Shown piece by piece: positions 25,112-33,133 of a stretch of 64,000 nucleotides of DNA. Each line of letters opens with the position of its first letter. Within the stretch, counting starts at the first letter, position 1. The translations under genes and the position numbers were made by a program. Under the pieces are notes generated by a model. It did no database searches, had not been told where the DNA came from, and saw only the letters and a program-made list of their open reading frames with translations. Origin of the DNA: an uncultured Bacteroidales bacterium (GTDB lineage Bacteria; Bacteroidota; Bacteroidia; Bacteroidales; P3); NCBI GenBank assembly GCA_937901525.1, contig CALDHX010000011.1:27267-91266 (forward strand), in the 5' to 3' direction.

Positions 25112-26885
25112 TTCTATCCATTTTAATCTTAGGTGTGGGCAGATTATATTTTTTAAAAATATTGTTTGCCCATATTTTATTTTCTGGCTTATACCAAAAG
25201 AAAACTCTATTTTGACATTTTTTTGCTTCGGGATTTCTTTCCACAAAAACACGTTTAAGCGTCATAGGGTCATAACCTGTGTAATACATTTCAGTTGAAA
25301 TAGTCATAGGAGTTGGAGTAAAATCTTGCACTTGTTCCAATTTATAACCCAATTCAGCAGTTTTCAATGCTAAGAGAGCCATATCTTTTAACGTACACAC
25401 AGGGTGAGAAGAAATAAAATAAGGAATTAGCTGTTGATTCAACCCATACTTTGAATTTATCATTTCAAAGCGTTTTTTAATATCAACAAATTGATCAAAA
25501 GACATCTTTCGCATTGCCTTTAACACGTTTTCACTACTATGTTCAGGAGCAACCTTCAATCTTCCTGAGACATGATAACGCACTAAGGTTTCAAAATACT
25601 CACTCTTATCGAATAAATCATATCGAACACCACTTCCGATGAACACCTTCTTTATATAAGGAAGCTCTCTCACCTTTTTATATAAATCCAACAAAGGCCT
25701 GTGATCGTTATTCATATTCTTACACAAAGAAGGATAAAGACACGAAGCTCTTGTACACTTTTTACAAAGACTTTCGTCCTTTCCCTTCATCAAGTACATA
25801 TTTGCAGACGGGCCTCCCAAGTCTGACAAATAACCTTTAAAGTCTTTATCTTGCGAAATCTGCTTTATCTCTTGCATTATTGAAGCCTCAGATCTCGAAA
25901 TAATTCTTTTACCTTGATGAGCTGCAATAGTACAAAAAGCACAACCACCAAAACACCCCCTATGTATATTTACAGAATACTTAATCATATCAAAAGCAGG
26001 GATAGGACCTCGTTTAACATACTTAGGGTGAGGCTTTCTTTCAAACGGCAATTGATAAATATTATCCAAATCAGCAGAAGAATAAGTTTGATCAAAAGGA
26101 TTAACCACAACTTTTAATTTCTCCTTCTCATAGACTTGAATTAACCTTTCAGCATTATATTTATTACTATTTTTCTCAAAAGTAGCAATATTTTCAGCTT
26201 GCTTTCTTTTATCCTTTAAACAATCTTCAAACGAATGCAAATAACAATCTGCAACATCACTTGGTTTCACATCGCCCTTTTCAACATAAGCTATTTGAGC
26301 AATATCATTTAAATCCTCAATACTTTCTCCCTCGGAGAGCCTTCTACAAATCTTCTCACAGATTTTTTCTCCCATGCCATAAATCAATAAATCGGCTTTT
26401 GACTCTAAAAGAATAGAAGGGAAAAGTCTATCCTCCCAATAATCGTAATGAGCAAGTCTTCTCATAGAAGCCTCAATTCCCCCTATCAACACAGGAGTAT
26501 CAGGATAAATTGACTTTAATATTTTAGAATACACAACAGTTGCCCTATCAGGACGAAAACCCGATTGCCCACCAGGAGTATAAGCATCATCGTTTCTTTT
26601 ACGTTTTGCAGCAGTATAATGATTCACCATAGAATCCATTGATCCCGAACTAACCGCAAAACAAATTCTTGGCTTACCTAACTTTTTAAAATCTCTCAAA
26701 TCATCTTTCCAATTTGGTTGAGCAAGAATAGCAACTCTAAAACCACAAGCCTCCAAGTGTCTTGAAATAACTGCTGCACCAAAAGAAGGATGATCAATAT
26801 AAGCATCGCCCGAAACAAATATTATATCGACACTATCCCAACCGAGATTTTCAATTTCTTTTTTTGTAGTAGGTAAAAAAGCCAT
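25101..26885 (-). CDS. YgiQ-family radical SAM protein
   Basis: This 594-aa radical SAM protein belongs to the YgiQ/UPF0313 family of unknown biochemical function. The [4Fe-4S] cysteines are in HRGCFGGCAFCTIAAHQG (CxxxCxxC). The N-terminal B12-binding-like part includes FVSGDAYIDHPSFGAAVI and GGIEASMRRLAHYDYW, and a second Cys group (CKKCTRASCLYPSLC) may bind another cluster. The ATG at 26885 (MAFLPTTKKEIENLGW) fits family starts; the longer reading would run into the terminator of hutH. It overlaps hisS by 11 bp at the 3' end. Confidence 0.87.
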   Translation of the reverse strand: MAFLPTTKKEIENLGWDSVDIIFVSGDAYIDHPSFGAAVISRHLEACGFRVAILAQPNWKDDLRDFKKLGKPRICFAVSSGSMDSMVNHYTAAKRKRNDDAYTPGGQSGFRPDRATVVYSKILKSIYPDTPVLIGGIEASMRRLAHYDYWEDRLFPSILLESKADLLIYGMGEKICEKICRRLSEGESIEDLNDIAQIAYVEKGDVKPSDVADCYLHSFEDCLKDKRKQAENIATFEKNSNKYNAERLIQVYEKEKLKVVVNPFDQTYSSADLDNIYQLPFERKPHPKYVKRGPIPAFDMIKYSVNIHRGCFGGCAFCTIAAHQGKRIISRSEASIMQEIKQISQDKDFKGYLSDLGGPSANMYLMKGKDESLCKKCTRASCLYPSLCKNMNNDHRPLLDLYKKVRELPYIKKVFIGSGVRYDLFDKSEYFETLVRYHVSGRLKVAPEHSSENVLKAMRKMSFDQFVDIKKRFEMINSKYGLNQQLIPYFISSHPVCTLKDMALLALKTAELGYKLEQVQDFTPTPMTISTEMYYTGYDPMTLKRVFVERNPEAKKCQNRVFFWYKPENKIWANNIFKKYNLPTPKIKMDRIKR

Positions 26886-26897
26886 AAGAAAAAAAAG

Positions 26898-26930
26898 ATT
26901 TTGGCTTTCAAATAACCTGAAAGCCAAAAT
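26898..26930 (-). terminator. Terminator after hutH
   Basis: ATTTTGGCTTTCA and TGAAAGCCAAAAT form a perfect 13-bp stem with a 7-nt loop, then an A/T run, lying between the hutH stop and the ygiQ-type ATG on the minus strand. Confidence 0.85.
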
Positions 26931-26941
26931 CAATATTTAAA

Positions 26942-28435
26942 TTATTGTTGATCTCTTAAAAAGTCTATACTCTTATGTATCAATTCATACATTACAACAT
27001 CGTCTTGAACAAAGGCAACCTTTTCTCTGTATGATTTTACGAAGTCTTCAATACACTTAGAAGAAGAAAGACCTGTTTGTTGTTTACGGAAATCAAATGC
27101 TTGTGCTGCATTGAAAAGCTCTATTGCTAAAACTCTTTCAGTATTGTTTACAACACGATAAAGTTTTGTAGCAGCATTTGAGCCAAATGAAACATGATCT
27201 TCTTGACCTTGCGAAGAATCTATTGTATCAACAGAAGCAGGAGTACACAATTGTTTAGATTGACTAACAACAGATGCAGCTGCATACTGAGGAATCATAA
27301 ATCCTGAATTTAAGCCAGGTTTTGCAACTAAGAATGAAGGTAAATCTCTCTTAGCACCGATTAATTGATAAGTTCTTCTTTCAGAAATAGAACCCAATTC
27401 AGCAACAGCTATTGCCAAATAGTCAAGGTTGATAGCAAGAGGTTGTCCGTGGAAATTACCAGCAGAAATAACCATATCCAAATCAGGGAATACAGTTGGA
27501 TTATCAGTTGCAGAGTTAATTTCAGTTGTAATCACGCTTGCAACATGAGCAATTGCATCTTTACTTGCGCCATGCACTTGTGGCACACAACGGAATGAAT
27601 AAGGATCTTGAACATGTTTCTTAGGTTGAGCAATAATTTGGCTACCTTCCAACATTTCTCTTACTCTTCTTGCAGTTTCTATTTGACCAGCATGAGGTCT
27701 TACTTGATGTACAGGGTCAAAGAAAGGTTCAATTCTTCCATCGAATCCTTCCAAAGAAACAACCATAATCTTATCAGCTAAATCTGAAAGTTTTTGAGCT
27801 TTAATTACACACCAAACAGCAAAAGAACTCATAAATTGAGTACCATTTAATAAAGCCAAACCTTCTTTTGATTGAAGTTCTATTGGTTGCCAATTAAACT
27901 CTTTATTTAATTCTTCTCCACTTATGCGTCTTCCTTTATAATCTACTTGACCCAATCCCAACAAAGGCAAACACATGTGAGCCAAAGGAGCCAAGTCGCC
28001 ACTTGCACCCAAAGAACCTTGTTGATAAACAACAGGAAGAATATCATTATTAAAGAATGCAATCAATCTTTCAACAGTTTGAAGTTGCACACCTGAGTTT
28101 CCGTAAGACAAAGATTGGATTTTATTCAAAAGCATTATCTTAACAATTTCCGCAGGCACTTCTTCTCCAACTCCACAAGCATGACTCATCACCAAATTCT
28201 TTTGAAGTTGAGAAAGTTCTTCCTTAGAAATAGAAATATTACATAAAGAACCAAAACCAGTAGTAACACCATAGATAGGTTCTTTTTGAGTTTTCATCTT
28301 ATTATCAAGATATTCTCTACACTTTACGATTCTCTCTCTACTTTCTTGCGAAAGTTCCAATGTCATACCCTCTTTTAAGATTTTATCCACTTGACCAAGA
28401 GTCAATAATTCAGGGCTTATTTTATGTACTGCCAT
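26942..28435 (-). CDS. hutH: Histidine ammonia-lyase
   Basis: This enzyme removes ammonia from L-histidine to give urocanate, the first step of histidine breakdown. The 497-aa protein carries the Ala-Ser-Gly triad that cyclises to the MIO cofactor, in GSLGASGDLAPLAH (ASG at residues 144-146). The SHACGVG segment (about 84-90) has the His typical of histidine-specific lyases rather than Phe/Tyr lyases, and SSQGQEDHVSFGSNAA is typical. No other hut genes are adjacent, so the remaining pathway must be elsewhere. A promoter overlapping the end of ruvB serves it. Confidence 0.93.
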   Translation of the reverse strand: MAVHKISPELLTLGQVDKILKEGMTLELSQESRERIVKCREYLDNKMKTQKEPIYGVTTGFGSLCNISISKEELSQLQKNLVMSHACGVGEEVPAEIVKIMLLNKIQSLSYGNSGVQLQTVERLIAFFNNDILPVVYQQGSLGASGDLAPLAHMCLPLLGLGQVDYKGRRISGEELNKEFNWQPIELQSKEGLALLNGTQFMSSFAVWCVIKAQKLSDLADKIMVVSLEGFDGRIEPFFDPVHQVRPHAGQIETARRVREMLEGSQIIAQPKKHVQDPYSFRCVPQVHGASKDAIAHVASVITTEINSATDNPTVFPDLDMVISAGNFHGQPLAINLDYLAIAVAELGSISERRTYQLIGAKRDLPSFLVAKPGLNSGFMIPQYAAASVVSQSKQLCTPASVDTIDSSQGQEDHVSFGSNAATKLYRVVNNTERVLAIELFNAAQAFDFRKQQTGLSSSKCIEDFVKSYREKVAFVQDDVVMYELIHKSIDFLRDQQ

Positions 28436-28469
28436 TATTGTATTTATTTTTTATTTATAATTCAACTTG

Positions 28470-28500
28470 CAAAGTTACTATTTTTCCTTCTTAAAACAAT
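28470..28500 (-). promoter_or_regulatory. Promoter of hutH
   Basis: Minus strand ATTG (28500-28497), 19-bp spacer, TAACTTTG (28477-28470). The upstream box overlaps the last codons of ruvB. Confidence 0.6.
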
Positions 28501-29516
28501 TCTCCTTGATTATTTTTTGCATTAAATCGTCCAAGATGCTGATAAGCCAAAGCCGTTGCTTCTCTTCCGCGAGCCGTTCTTTGCAAAAATCCCTCTTGAA
28601 TAAGAAAAGGTTCATACACCTCTTCAATCGTTCCTGCATCTTCACCCACGGCGGTTGCAATTGTAGTAATTCCCACAGGGCCACCCTTAAACTTATCAAT
28701 TATACAAGAAAGAATACGATTATCCATTTCGTCCAATCCATTCTTATCCACATTCAAAGCCTCCAAAGCAATATTTGCCACCTGCATATCTATCACTCCA
28801 TTTGATTTTATTTGAGCAAAATCCCTCACTCTTCTAAGCAAAAGATTAGCAATACGAGGAGTGCCACGACTTCGGCGAGAAATCTCCATTGCAGCCTCCT
28901 CATGAATAGGGGTTTGCAATATATTACTTGAACGTTTAATGATTCCTGCAAGGGTTTTATGATCATAATACTGCAAACGACAAGTAATACCAAACCTCGA
29001 ACGCAAAGGAGCCGTCAAAAGTCCCGAACGAGTAGTTGCACCAATAAGAGTAAAAGGAGCCAAACCTATTTGCACACTTCTCGCATTAGGTCCGCTCTCT
29101 ATCATTATATCAATTTTATAATCCTCCATTGCAGAATAGAGATATTCCTCAACAACAGGCGAAAGACGATGTATTTCATCAATAAAAAGAACATCATTTT
29201 CCTCCAAATTAGTTAAAATACCTGCAAGCTCACCAGGCTTATCCAAAACAGGGCCAGAAGTCATCTTCACATTAACGCCCAATTCATTAGCAATGATATA
29301 ACTAAGAGTAGTTTTTCCAAGCCCAGGAGGTCCATGCAACAAGACATGATCCAACGCTTCACCCCTTTCCTTTGCAGCCTGAACAAAAATCTTTAAATTT
29401 TCCTTCACCTGCTCCTGTCCTGCAAAACCATCAAAAGCCGAAGGACGAAGAGCCTTTTCATAATCACTCTCACTTTTTGTCAAACGCTCCTTCTCCGGAT
29501 TCAAATTATTGTTCAT
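28491..29516 (-). CDS. ruvB: Holliday junction branch migration ATPase RuvB
   Basis: This AAA+ motor drives Holliday junction migration with RuvA in recombinational repair. The 341-aa protein has RPSAFDGFAGQEQVKENLKIF, Walker A HGPPGLGKTTLSYIIANE, Walker B DVLFIDEIHRLSPVVEEYLY, sensor 1 GATTRSGLLTAPLRSRFG and the C-terminal winged helix with GREATALAYQHLG. The ATG at 29516 (MNNNLNPEKERL) fits the family length; the in-frame extension to 29618 encodes promoter-like sequence. No ruvA or ruvC neighbours, which is usual in Bacteroidota. Confidence 0.96.
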   Translation of the reverse strand: MNNNLNPEKERLTKSESDYEKALRPSAFDGFAGQEQVKENLKIFVQAAKERGEALDHVLLHGPPGLGKTTLSYIIANELGVNVKMTSGPVLDKPGELAGILTNLEENDVLFIDEIHRLSPVVEEYLYSAMEDYKIDIMIESGPNARSVQIGLAPFTLIGATTRSGLLTAPLRSRFGITCRLQYYDHKTLAGIIKRSSNILQTPIHEEAAMEISRRSRGTPRIANLLLRRVRDFAQIKSNGVIDMQVANIALEALNVDKNGLDEMDNRILSCIIDKFKGGPVGITTIATAVGEDAGTIEEVYEPFLIQEGFLQRTARGREATALAYQHLGRFNAKNNQGELF

Positions 29517-29563
29517 TTCTATTATTTTTTCACAAAAAAAATTATTTCTTTGAAATATTTTGT

Positions 29564-29571
29564 TATATTTG
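29564..29571 (+). promoter_or_regulatory. -7 box of the universal stress protein gene
   Basis: TATATTTG matches TAnnTTTG, about 80 bp upstream of the start. A palindrome CCTTTGCAAAGG at 29591-29602 lies between it and the gene. Confidence 0.4.
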
Positions 29572-29651
29572 CACAAAATTGCGAATCTTTCCTTTGCAAA
29601 GGTAGTAATTTTTGTCAATTATAGAGATATTAACCATTAAATAATAATTTT

Positions 29652-30470
29652 ATGGATACAATCGTAGTAGGAATAGACTTTTCCAAATCTTCATTAACAG
29701 CAATGAAAGTAAGTATTGACGTAGCTGCAAGAGCAGAAGCCGATTTACATATAGTTTGGGTAGAAACCGTTGAAATGGAATACACAAAAGCCGAAGAAAA
29801 ACTAAAAGAATACGTAAACAAAGCAAAAGAAAAACTAACAGAAAGCGAAGTTTACTATCACATTCTACCAAAAGGCAAAGTATATTCATCACTCAACAAA
29901 GCCATAAAAGAATTTGACGCCGATTTATTAATAATAGGCACACACGGCAACAGCGGTTATGACGAAAAATTCGCAGGAGCCAACACCTACAAGACAATAA
30001 CCGAATCACATTGTCCTGTTTTAACAATCAGAGAAGACTTCCACACCGACAAAGACTTAGAAGTACTAATCATGCCAATAGACTTCACAAAAGACACCCG
30101 TCAAAAAGTTCCTTGGACAATAGAATTTGCAAAAATGTTCCCTAACTCCGAAATCTATGTCTTAGGAATCTATTCAAGCACAAGCAAATCCATTCGCAAC
30201 ATAGTAGACAAATACGTTACAAGCGTAGAAAACCTACTAAAATCAAAGAATATGCGATATAGAATCGACTTCATTGAGGCAGAAAACACAACTCTTTCCA
30301 CAATAGAATACGCAACAAAACACAACGCCGACCTAATTGTGATAATGAGTGAACAAGAAAAAACACTAAGCAACATATTCCTCGGACCATACGCACAACA
30401 AATGATAAACAACTCACACATACCCGTATTAACCTGTTCAGTACGCCAACTTTATAACGAATCAAGATAA
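29652..30470 (+). CDS. Tandem-domain universal stress protein
   Basis: This 272-aa cytoplasmic protein has two UspA domains in tandem, as often in Bacteroidota. The first begins MDTIVVGIDFSKSSLTAMKV and has the ATP-binding-type LIIGTHGNSGYDEKFAGANT (GxxG-9x-G-like); the second begins LEVLIMPIDFTKDTRQKVPW and has a weaker, degenerate motif (LIVIMSEQEKTLSNIFLG). The family helps survival under starvation and stress; ligand binding by the second domain is doubtful. It heads a plus-strand run: SPOR protein 8 bp on, then an M20 peptidase. Confidence 0.9.
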   Translation: MDTIVVGIDFSKSSLTAMKVSIDVAARAEADLHIVWVETVEMEYTKAEEKLKEYVNKAKEKLTESEVYYHILPKGKVYSSLNKAIKEFDADLLIIGTHGNSGYDEKFAGANTYKTITESHCPVLTIREDFHTDKDLEVLIMPIDFTKDTRQKVPWTIEFAKMFPNSEIYVLGIYSSTSKSIRNIVDKYVTSVENLLKSKNMRYRIDFIEAENTTLSTIEYATKHNADLIVIMSEQEKTLSNIFLGPYAQQMINNSHIPVLTCSVRQLYNESR

Positions 30471-30478
30471 AAAAAGCC

Positions 30479-30946
30479 ATGAAACCAAGACAAATTTTAT
30501 TAACAAGCACACTCTTTATAGCATTTAGCTTTTTACTATCTCTACAAAGCCAATCGCAAGTAAAGGTAATAGCAGACGGACGCCTACAAACAATCTTAGA
30601 ACGACACATAGAATACAACGAAATGTCGAGAACCCTACAAGGATACAGAATAAAAGTAAACTCCTTCACCGGAACAAACGCCAAAGCCAAAGCCTTTGCA
30701 CTAAAAGACGAGCTAATGGACATCTATCCTAACACAAGAGCCTATGTAAGCTTTGACGAACCAAACTTCATAGTAAAATGTGGCGACTTCATAACACGCT
30801 TAGAAGCCTACAACCTATTTAAGCAAATAAAACCACAAATAAGCTCAGCAATAATAATAAAAGATTGGATAAACAACCCAATAATCTTAGAATCGGAAAT
30901 AGAACAACAAGAATATTTTGAAGAAAACTTAGAAACAGATTTTTAA
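30479..30946 (+). CDS. Secreted SPOR-like domain protein
   Basis: This 155-aa protein begins with a signal peptide (ILLTSTLFIAFSFLLSLQSQ). The mature part resembles a SPOR-type fold: LQGYRIKVNSFTGTNAKAKA, YPNTRAYVSFDEPNFIVKCG, DFITRLEAYNLFKQIK. SPOR domains bind peptidoglycan denuded of stem peptides. The acidic C-terminus (EIEQQEYFEENLETDF) is unusual. It likely sits in the periplasm. Placed between a universal stress protein and an M20 peptidase, so co-transcribed, but no functional link is evident. Confidence 0.78.
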   Translation: MKPRQILLTSTLFIAFSFLLSLQSQSQVKVIADGRLQTILERHIEYNEMSRTLQGYRIKVNSFTGTNAKAKAFALKDELMDIYPNTRAYVSFDEPNFIVKCGDFITRLEAYNLFKQIKPQISSAIIIKDWINNPIILESEIEQQEYFEENLETDF

Positions 30947-30975
30947 AAACAAAACAAAAAATAAAACAAATAGTC

Positions 30976-32343
30976 ATGGATATAAAGAACTACATTGAAC
31001 AAAACAAAGACAGATTTTTAGAAGAATTATTCTCTTTAATTCGCATTCCATCAATCTCTTCAATAGAAGCACACAAACCAGATATGATTCGTTGTGCAGA
31101 AAGATGGAAAGAACTAATCCTTGAAGCAGGAGCAGACAAATGCGAAATAATGCCAACACAAGGCAACCCTGTTGTTTATGCAGAAAAAATAATTGACGCA
31201 TCAAAACCAACAATCCTTATCTACGGACACTACGATGTAATGCCAATCGACCCAGCAAACGAATGGCGTACAGATCCATTTGAACCAGTAGTAAAAGATG
31301 GCTTCATTTGGGCAAGAGGAGCCGATGATGACAAAGGACAAGCCTTCATGCACGCAAAAGCATTTGAATATCTTGTAAGAACAAACCAACTTCCTTGCAA
31401 CGTTAAGTTTATGCTTGAAGGAGAAGAAGAAATAGGCTCAGTTAGTCTTTACGACTTCTGCAAAGAAAACAAAGAACTATTAAAAGCAGACGTAATTTTA
31501 GTATCAGACACATCAATGATAGCAGCCGACACTCCTTCAATCACAACAGGACTTAGAGGCTTAGGCTATGTAGAAGTAAAAGTAACAGGACCAAATCGCG
31601 ACCTTCACTCAGGACTTTACGGAGGAGCAGTTGCAAACCCTATCAACATACTTTGTCAAATGATTGCAAAACTTACAGATGAAAACAATCACATCACCGT
31701 TCCGGGCTTTTACGACAAAGTATTAGTAGCCTCACAAGAAGAAAGAGACCTAATGGCACAAGCACCTTTCAATGAAGAAGAATATAAAAAAGCAATAGAC
31801 ATAAAAGCCCTTCACGGCGAAAAAGGATACAGCACAATAGAACGCGTAGGCATTAGACCAAGCCTTGATTGTTGCGGAATTTGGGGAGGATACACAGGAG
31901 AAGGAGCAAAAACCGTTATTCCTTCAACTGCACACGCAAAAATCTCATTCCGTCTTGTACCAGACCAAGATTTTGAAGTCGTAACAGAACAATTTGCAGA
32001 ATATTTCAAAACTCTTGCACCAGAATCAGTAAAAGTAGAAGTTACTCCATTACACGGAGGCTATGCTTACGTATCGCCAATCGATATGCCAGCCTACAAA
32101 GCAGCCGAAAAAGCATATCAAACAACATACGGCAAACGCCCAATCCCAACACGCAGCGGCGGAAGTATTCCAATCATCGCAGGATTTGAAAAAATCTTAG
32201 GAATAAAATCTATTTTAATGGGATTTGGCTTAGGAGCAGACGCAATTCACTCACCAAACGAAAACTATCCGTTAGAACAATTCTTCAAAGGAATAGAAAC
32301 AATACCTTATTTCTACAAAGAATTTGCTGAATTGATGAAATAA
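30976..32343 (+). CDS. M20 family dipeptidase/peptidase
   Basis: This 455-aa cytoplasmic metallopeptidase probably cleaves dipeptides or short peptides with two zinc ions. The metal ligands are seen in ILIYGHYDVMPIDPANE (His), RGADDDKGQAFMHAKA (bridging Asp), MLEGEEEIGSVSLYDF (catalytic and metal Glu), ILVSDTSM (Asp), and LGADAIHSPNENY (last His). There is a lid/dimerisation domain with GPNRDLHSGLYGGAVANPIN. No signal peptide. It is the last gene of the usp-SPOR-M20 run and is closed by a terminator hairpin. Confidence 0.92.
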   Translation: MDIKNYIEQNKDRFLEELFSLIRIPSISSIEAHKPDMIRCAERWKELILEAGADKCEIMPTQGNPVVYAEKIIDASKPTILIYGHYDVMPIDPANEWRTDPFEPVVKDGFIWARGADDDKGQAFMHAKAFEYLVRTNQLPCNVKFMLEGEEEIGSVSLYDFCKENKELLKADVILVSDTSMIAADTPSITTGLRGLGYVEVKVTGPNRDLHSGLYGGAVANPINILCQMIAKLTDENNHITVPGFYDKVLVASQEERDLMAQAPFNEEEYKKAIDIKALHGEKGYSTIERVGIRPSLDCCGIWGGYTGEGAKTVIPSTAHAKISFRLVPDQDFEVVTEQFAEYFKTLAPESVKVEVTPLHGGYAYVSPIDMPAYKAAEKAYQTTYGKRPIPTRSGGSIPIIAGFEKILGIKSILMGFGLGADAIHSPNENYPLEQFFKGIETIPYFYKEFAELMK

Positions 32344-32365
32344 AGATTAAAAAAACCAATAAAAA

Positions 32366-32410
32366 ATTTCCCAAACGTCAAAAGAAACGATGTTTGGGAT
32401 TTTTTTTGTG
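32366..32410 (+). terminator. Terminator after the M20 peptidase gene
   Basis: TCCCAAAC (32369-32376) pairs with GTTTGGGA (32392-32399), extended by AA/TT, followed by a run of T. It starts about 25 bp after the stop. Confidence 0.8.
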
Positions 32411-32419
32411 AACTTGGTA

Positions 32420-32540
32420 AAAAACCAAGAAAAAAAAAGCAAAGAAAAATTCAAAAAAATCAAAGAAAAAAAAGAAAAAAGTAAAGAAAAAATTAAAAAA
32501 ATCTTTGTTTTTTTTCTCTAAAACGTAAAGAAAAAAAATA
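32420..32540. repeat. AT-rich CAAAG repeat stretch
   Basis: A 120-bp, almost purely A/T stretch with about six AAGCAAAGAAAAA-like units and one facing CTTTG. It is the same dispersed motif family, and part of a gap of about 370 bp without genes between the M20 peptidase and the small protein gene. Confidence 0.55.
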
Positions 32541-32549
32541 CCCTCCTAT

Positions 32550-32621
32550 GGTAATGCCATTACCACAAAGGGGTAATCCTATTACCACAAAGGGGTAATG
32601 CTTCTACCACAAAGAGGTAAT
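32550..32621. repeat. 22-bp tandem repeat, three and a third copies
   Basis: Units begin at 32550, 32572, 32594 and 32616 (partial). The first two read GGTAAT, 3 nt, ATTACC, then ACAAAGG, so each holds a GGTAAT/ATTACC palindrome that can fold into a short hairpin. The third copy has CTACC in place of the second arm, breaking the palindrome. It is much richer in GC than the surrounding A/T DNA and lies in a gap between convergent genes. Confidence 0.85.
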
Positions 32622-32711
32622 TAAATAAAGCAAAGAAAAAAAAAGTGCAAATCCTAAAAAGAATTTGCACAACATAATTTTAAACATTACAACTTATGAA
32701 AAAGTTTTCAT

Positions 32712-33053
32712 TTATTGTCTTTTCTTTGTATTTCTATAAACAGTGCCACCAACAGCAACACTACCTAATCCCAAAAGCAACAATGTCGCAGGAGCAAGAG
32801 GAGTATCTCCTACCGATTGACGAGTTTCTCCGCTAGAAGGTTCTATACTTCTAATTAATATATGTGCATTGCGAGCCTCTTCATTAGTCATACGTCCTCC
32901 TCTCCAATTATCACTTATTGTTGGAGGCATTTGTGCTTGAAGAGAACTTGCGAACATTAATAAACAAAGTGCTAAAACTATTTTTTTTATACTGTATTTT
33001 TTTCTTACGGTTTGCAAAGGTACAAATTTTTTCTTTACAAAAAATTTTTTCAT
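32712..33053 (-). CDS. Small membrane-anchored protein of unknown function
   Basis: This up to 113-aa protein has a secretion signal (KKIVLALCLLMFASSLQAQ), a short polar part and a C-terminal hydrophobic segment (ATLLLLGLGSVAVGG) followed by basic residues (YRNTKKRQ), which would anchor it in a membrane or serve as a sorting tail. The start is uncertain. From the ATG at 33053 the first 21 codons translate a promoter-like TACCTTTG region (giving KFVPLQT). If that promoter is real, the natural start would be codon 22, which is ATA rather than ATG. Function unknown. Confidence 0.55.
   Translation of the reverse strand: MKKFFVKKKFVPLQTVRKKYSIKKIVLALCLLMFASSLQAQMPPTISDNWRGGRMTNEEARNAHILIRSIEPSSGETRQSVGDTPLAPATLLLLGLGSVAVGGTVYRNTKKRQ
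33015..33022 (-). promoter_or_regulatory. Possible -7 box inside the small-protein frame
   Basis: The minus strand reads TACCTTTG, a TAnnTTTG match. It falls inside the open frame that starts at 33053 and so bears on the true start. No TTTG at 19-20 bp upstream. Confidence 0.4.
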
Positions 33054-33070
33054 TGTTTTTTTTAATATTT

Positions 33071-33101
33071 TTTGTCAAGCTATTTTTTTTTGATAATTTT
33101 G
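33071..33101 (+). promoter_or_regulatory. Promoter of the BspA-like gene
   Basis: TTTG (33071-33074), 19-bp spacer, TAATTTTG (33094-33101): full Bacteroidota consensus, 33 bp before the ATG. Confidence 0.8.
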
Positions 33102-33133
33102 CAGATTGGTAAAAAATTAAAAACACAAATAAT

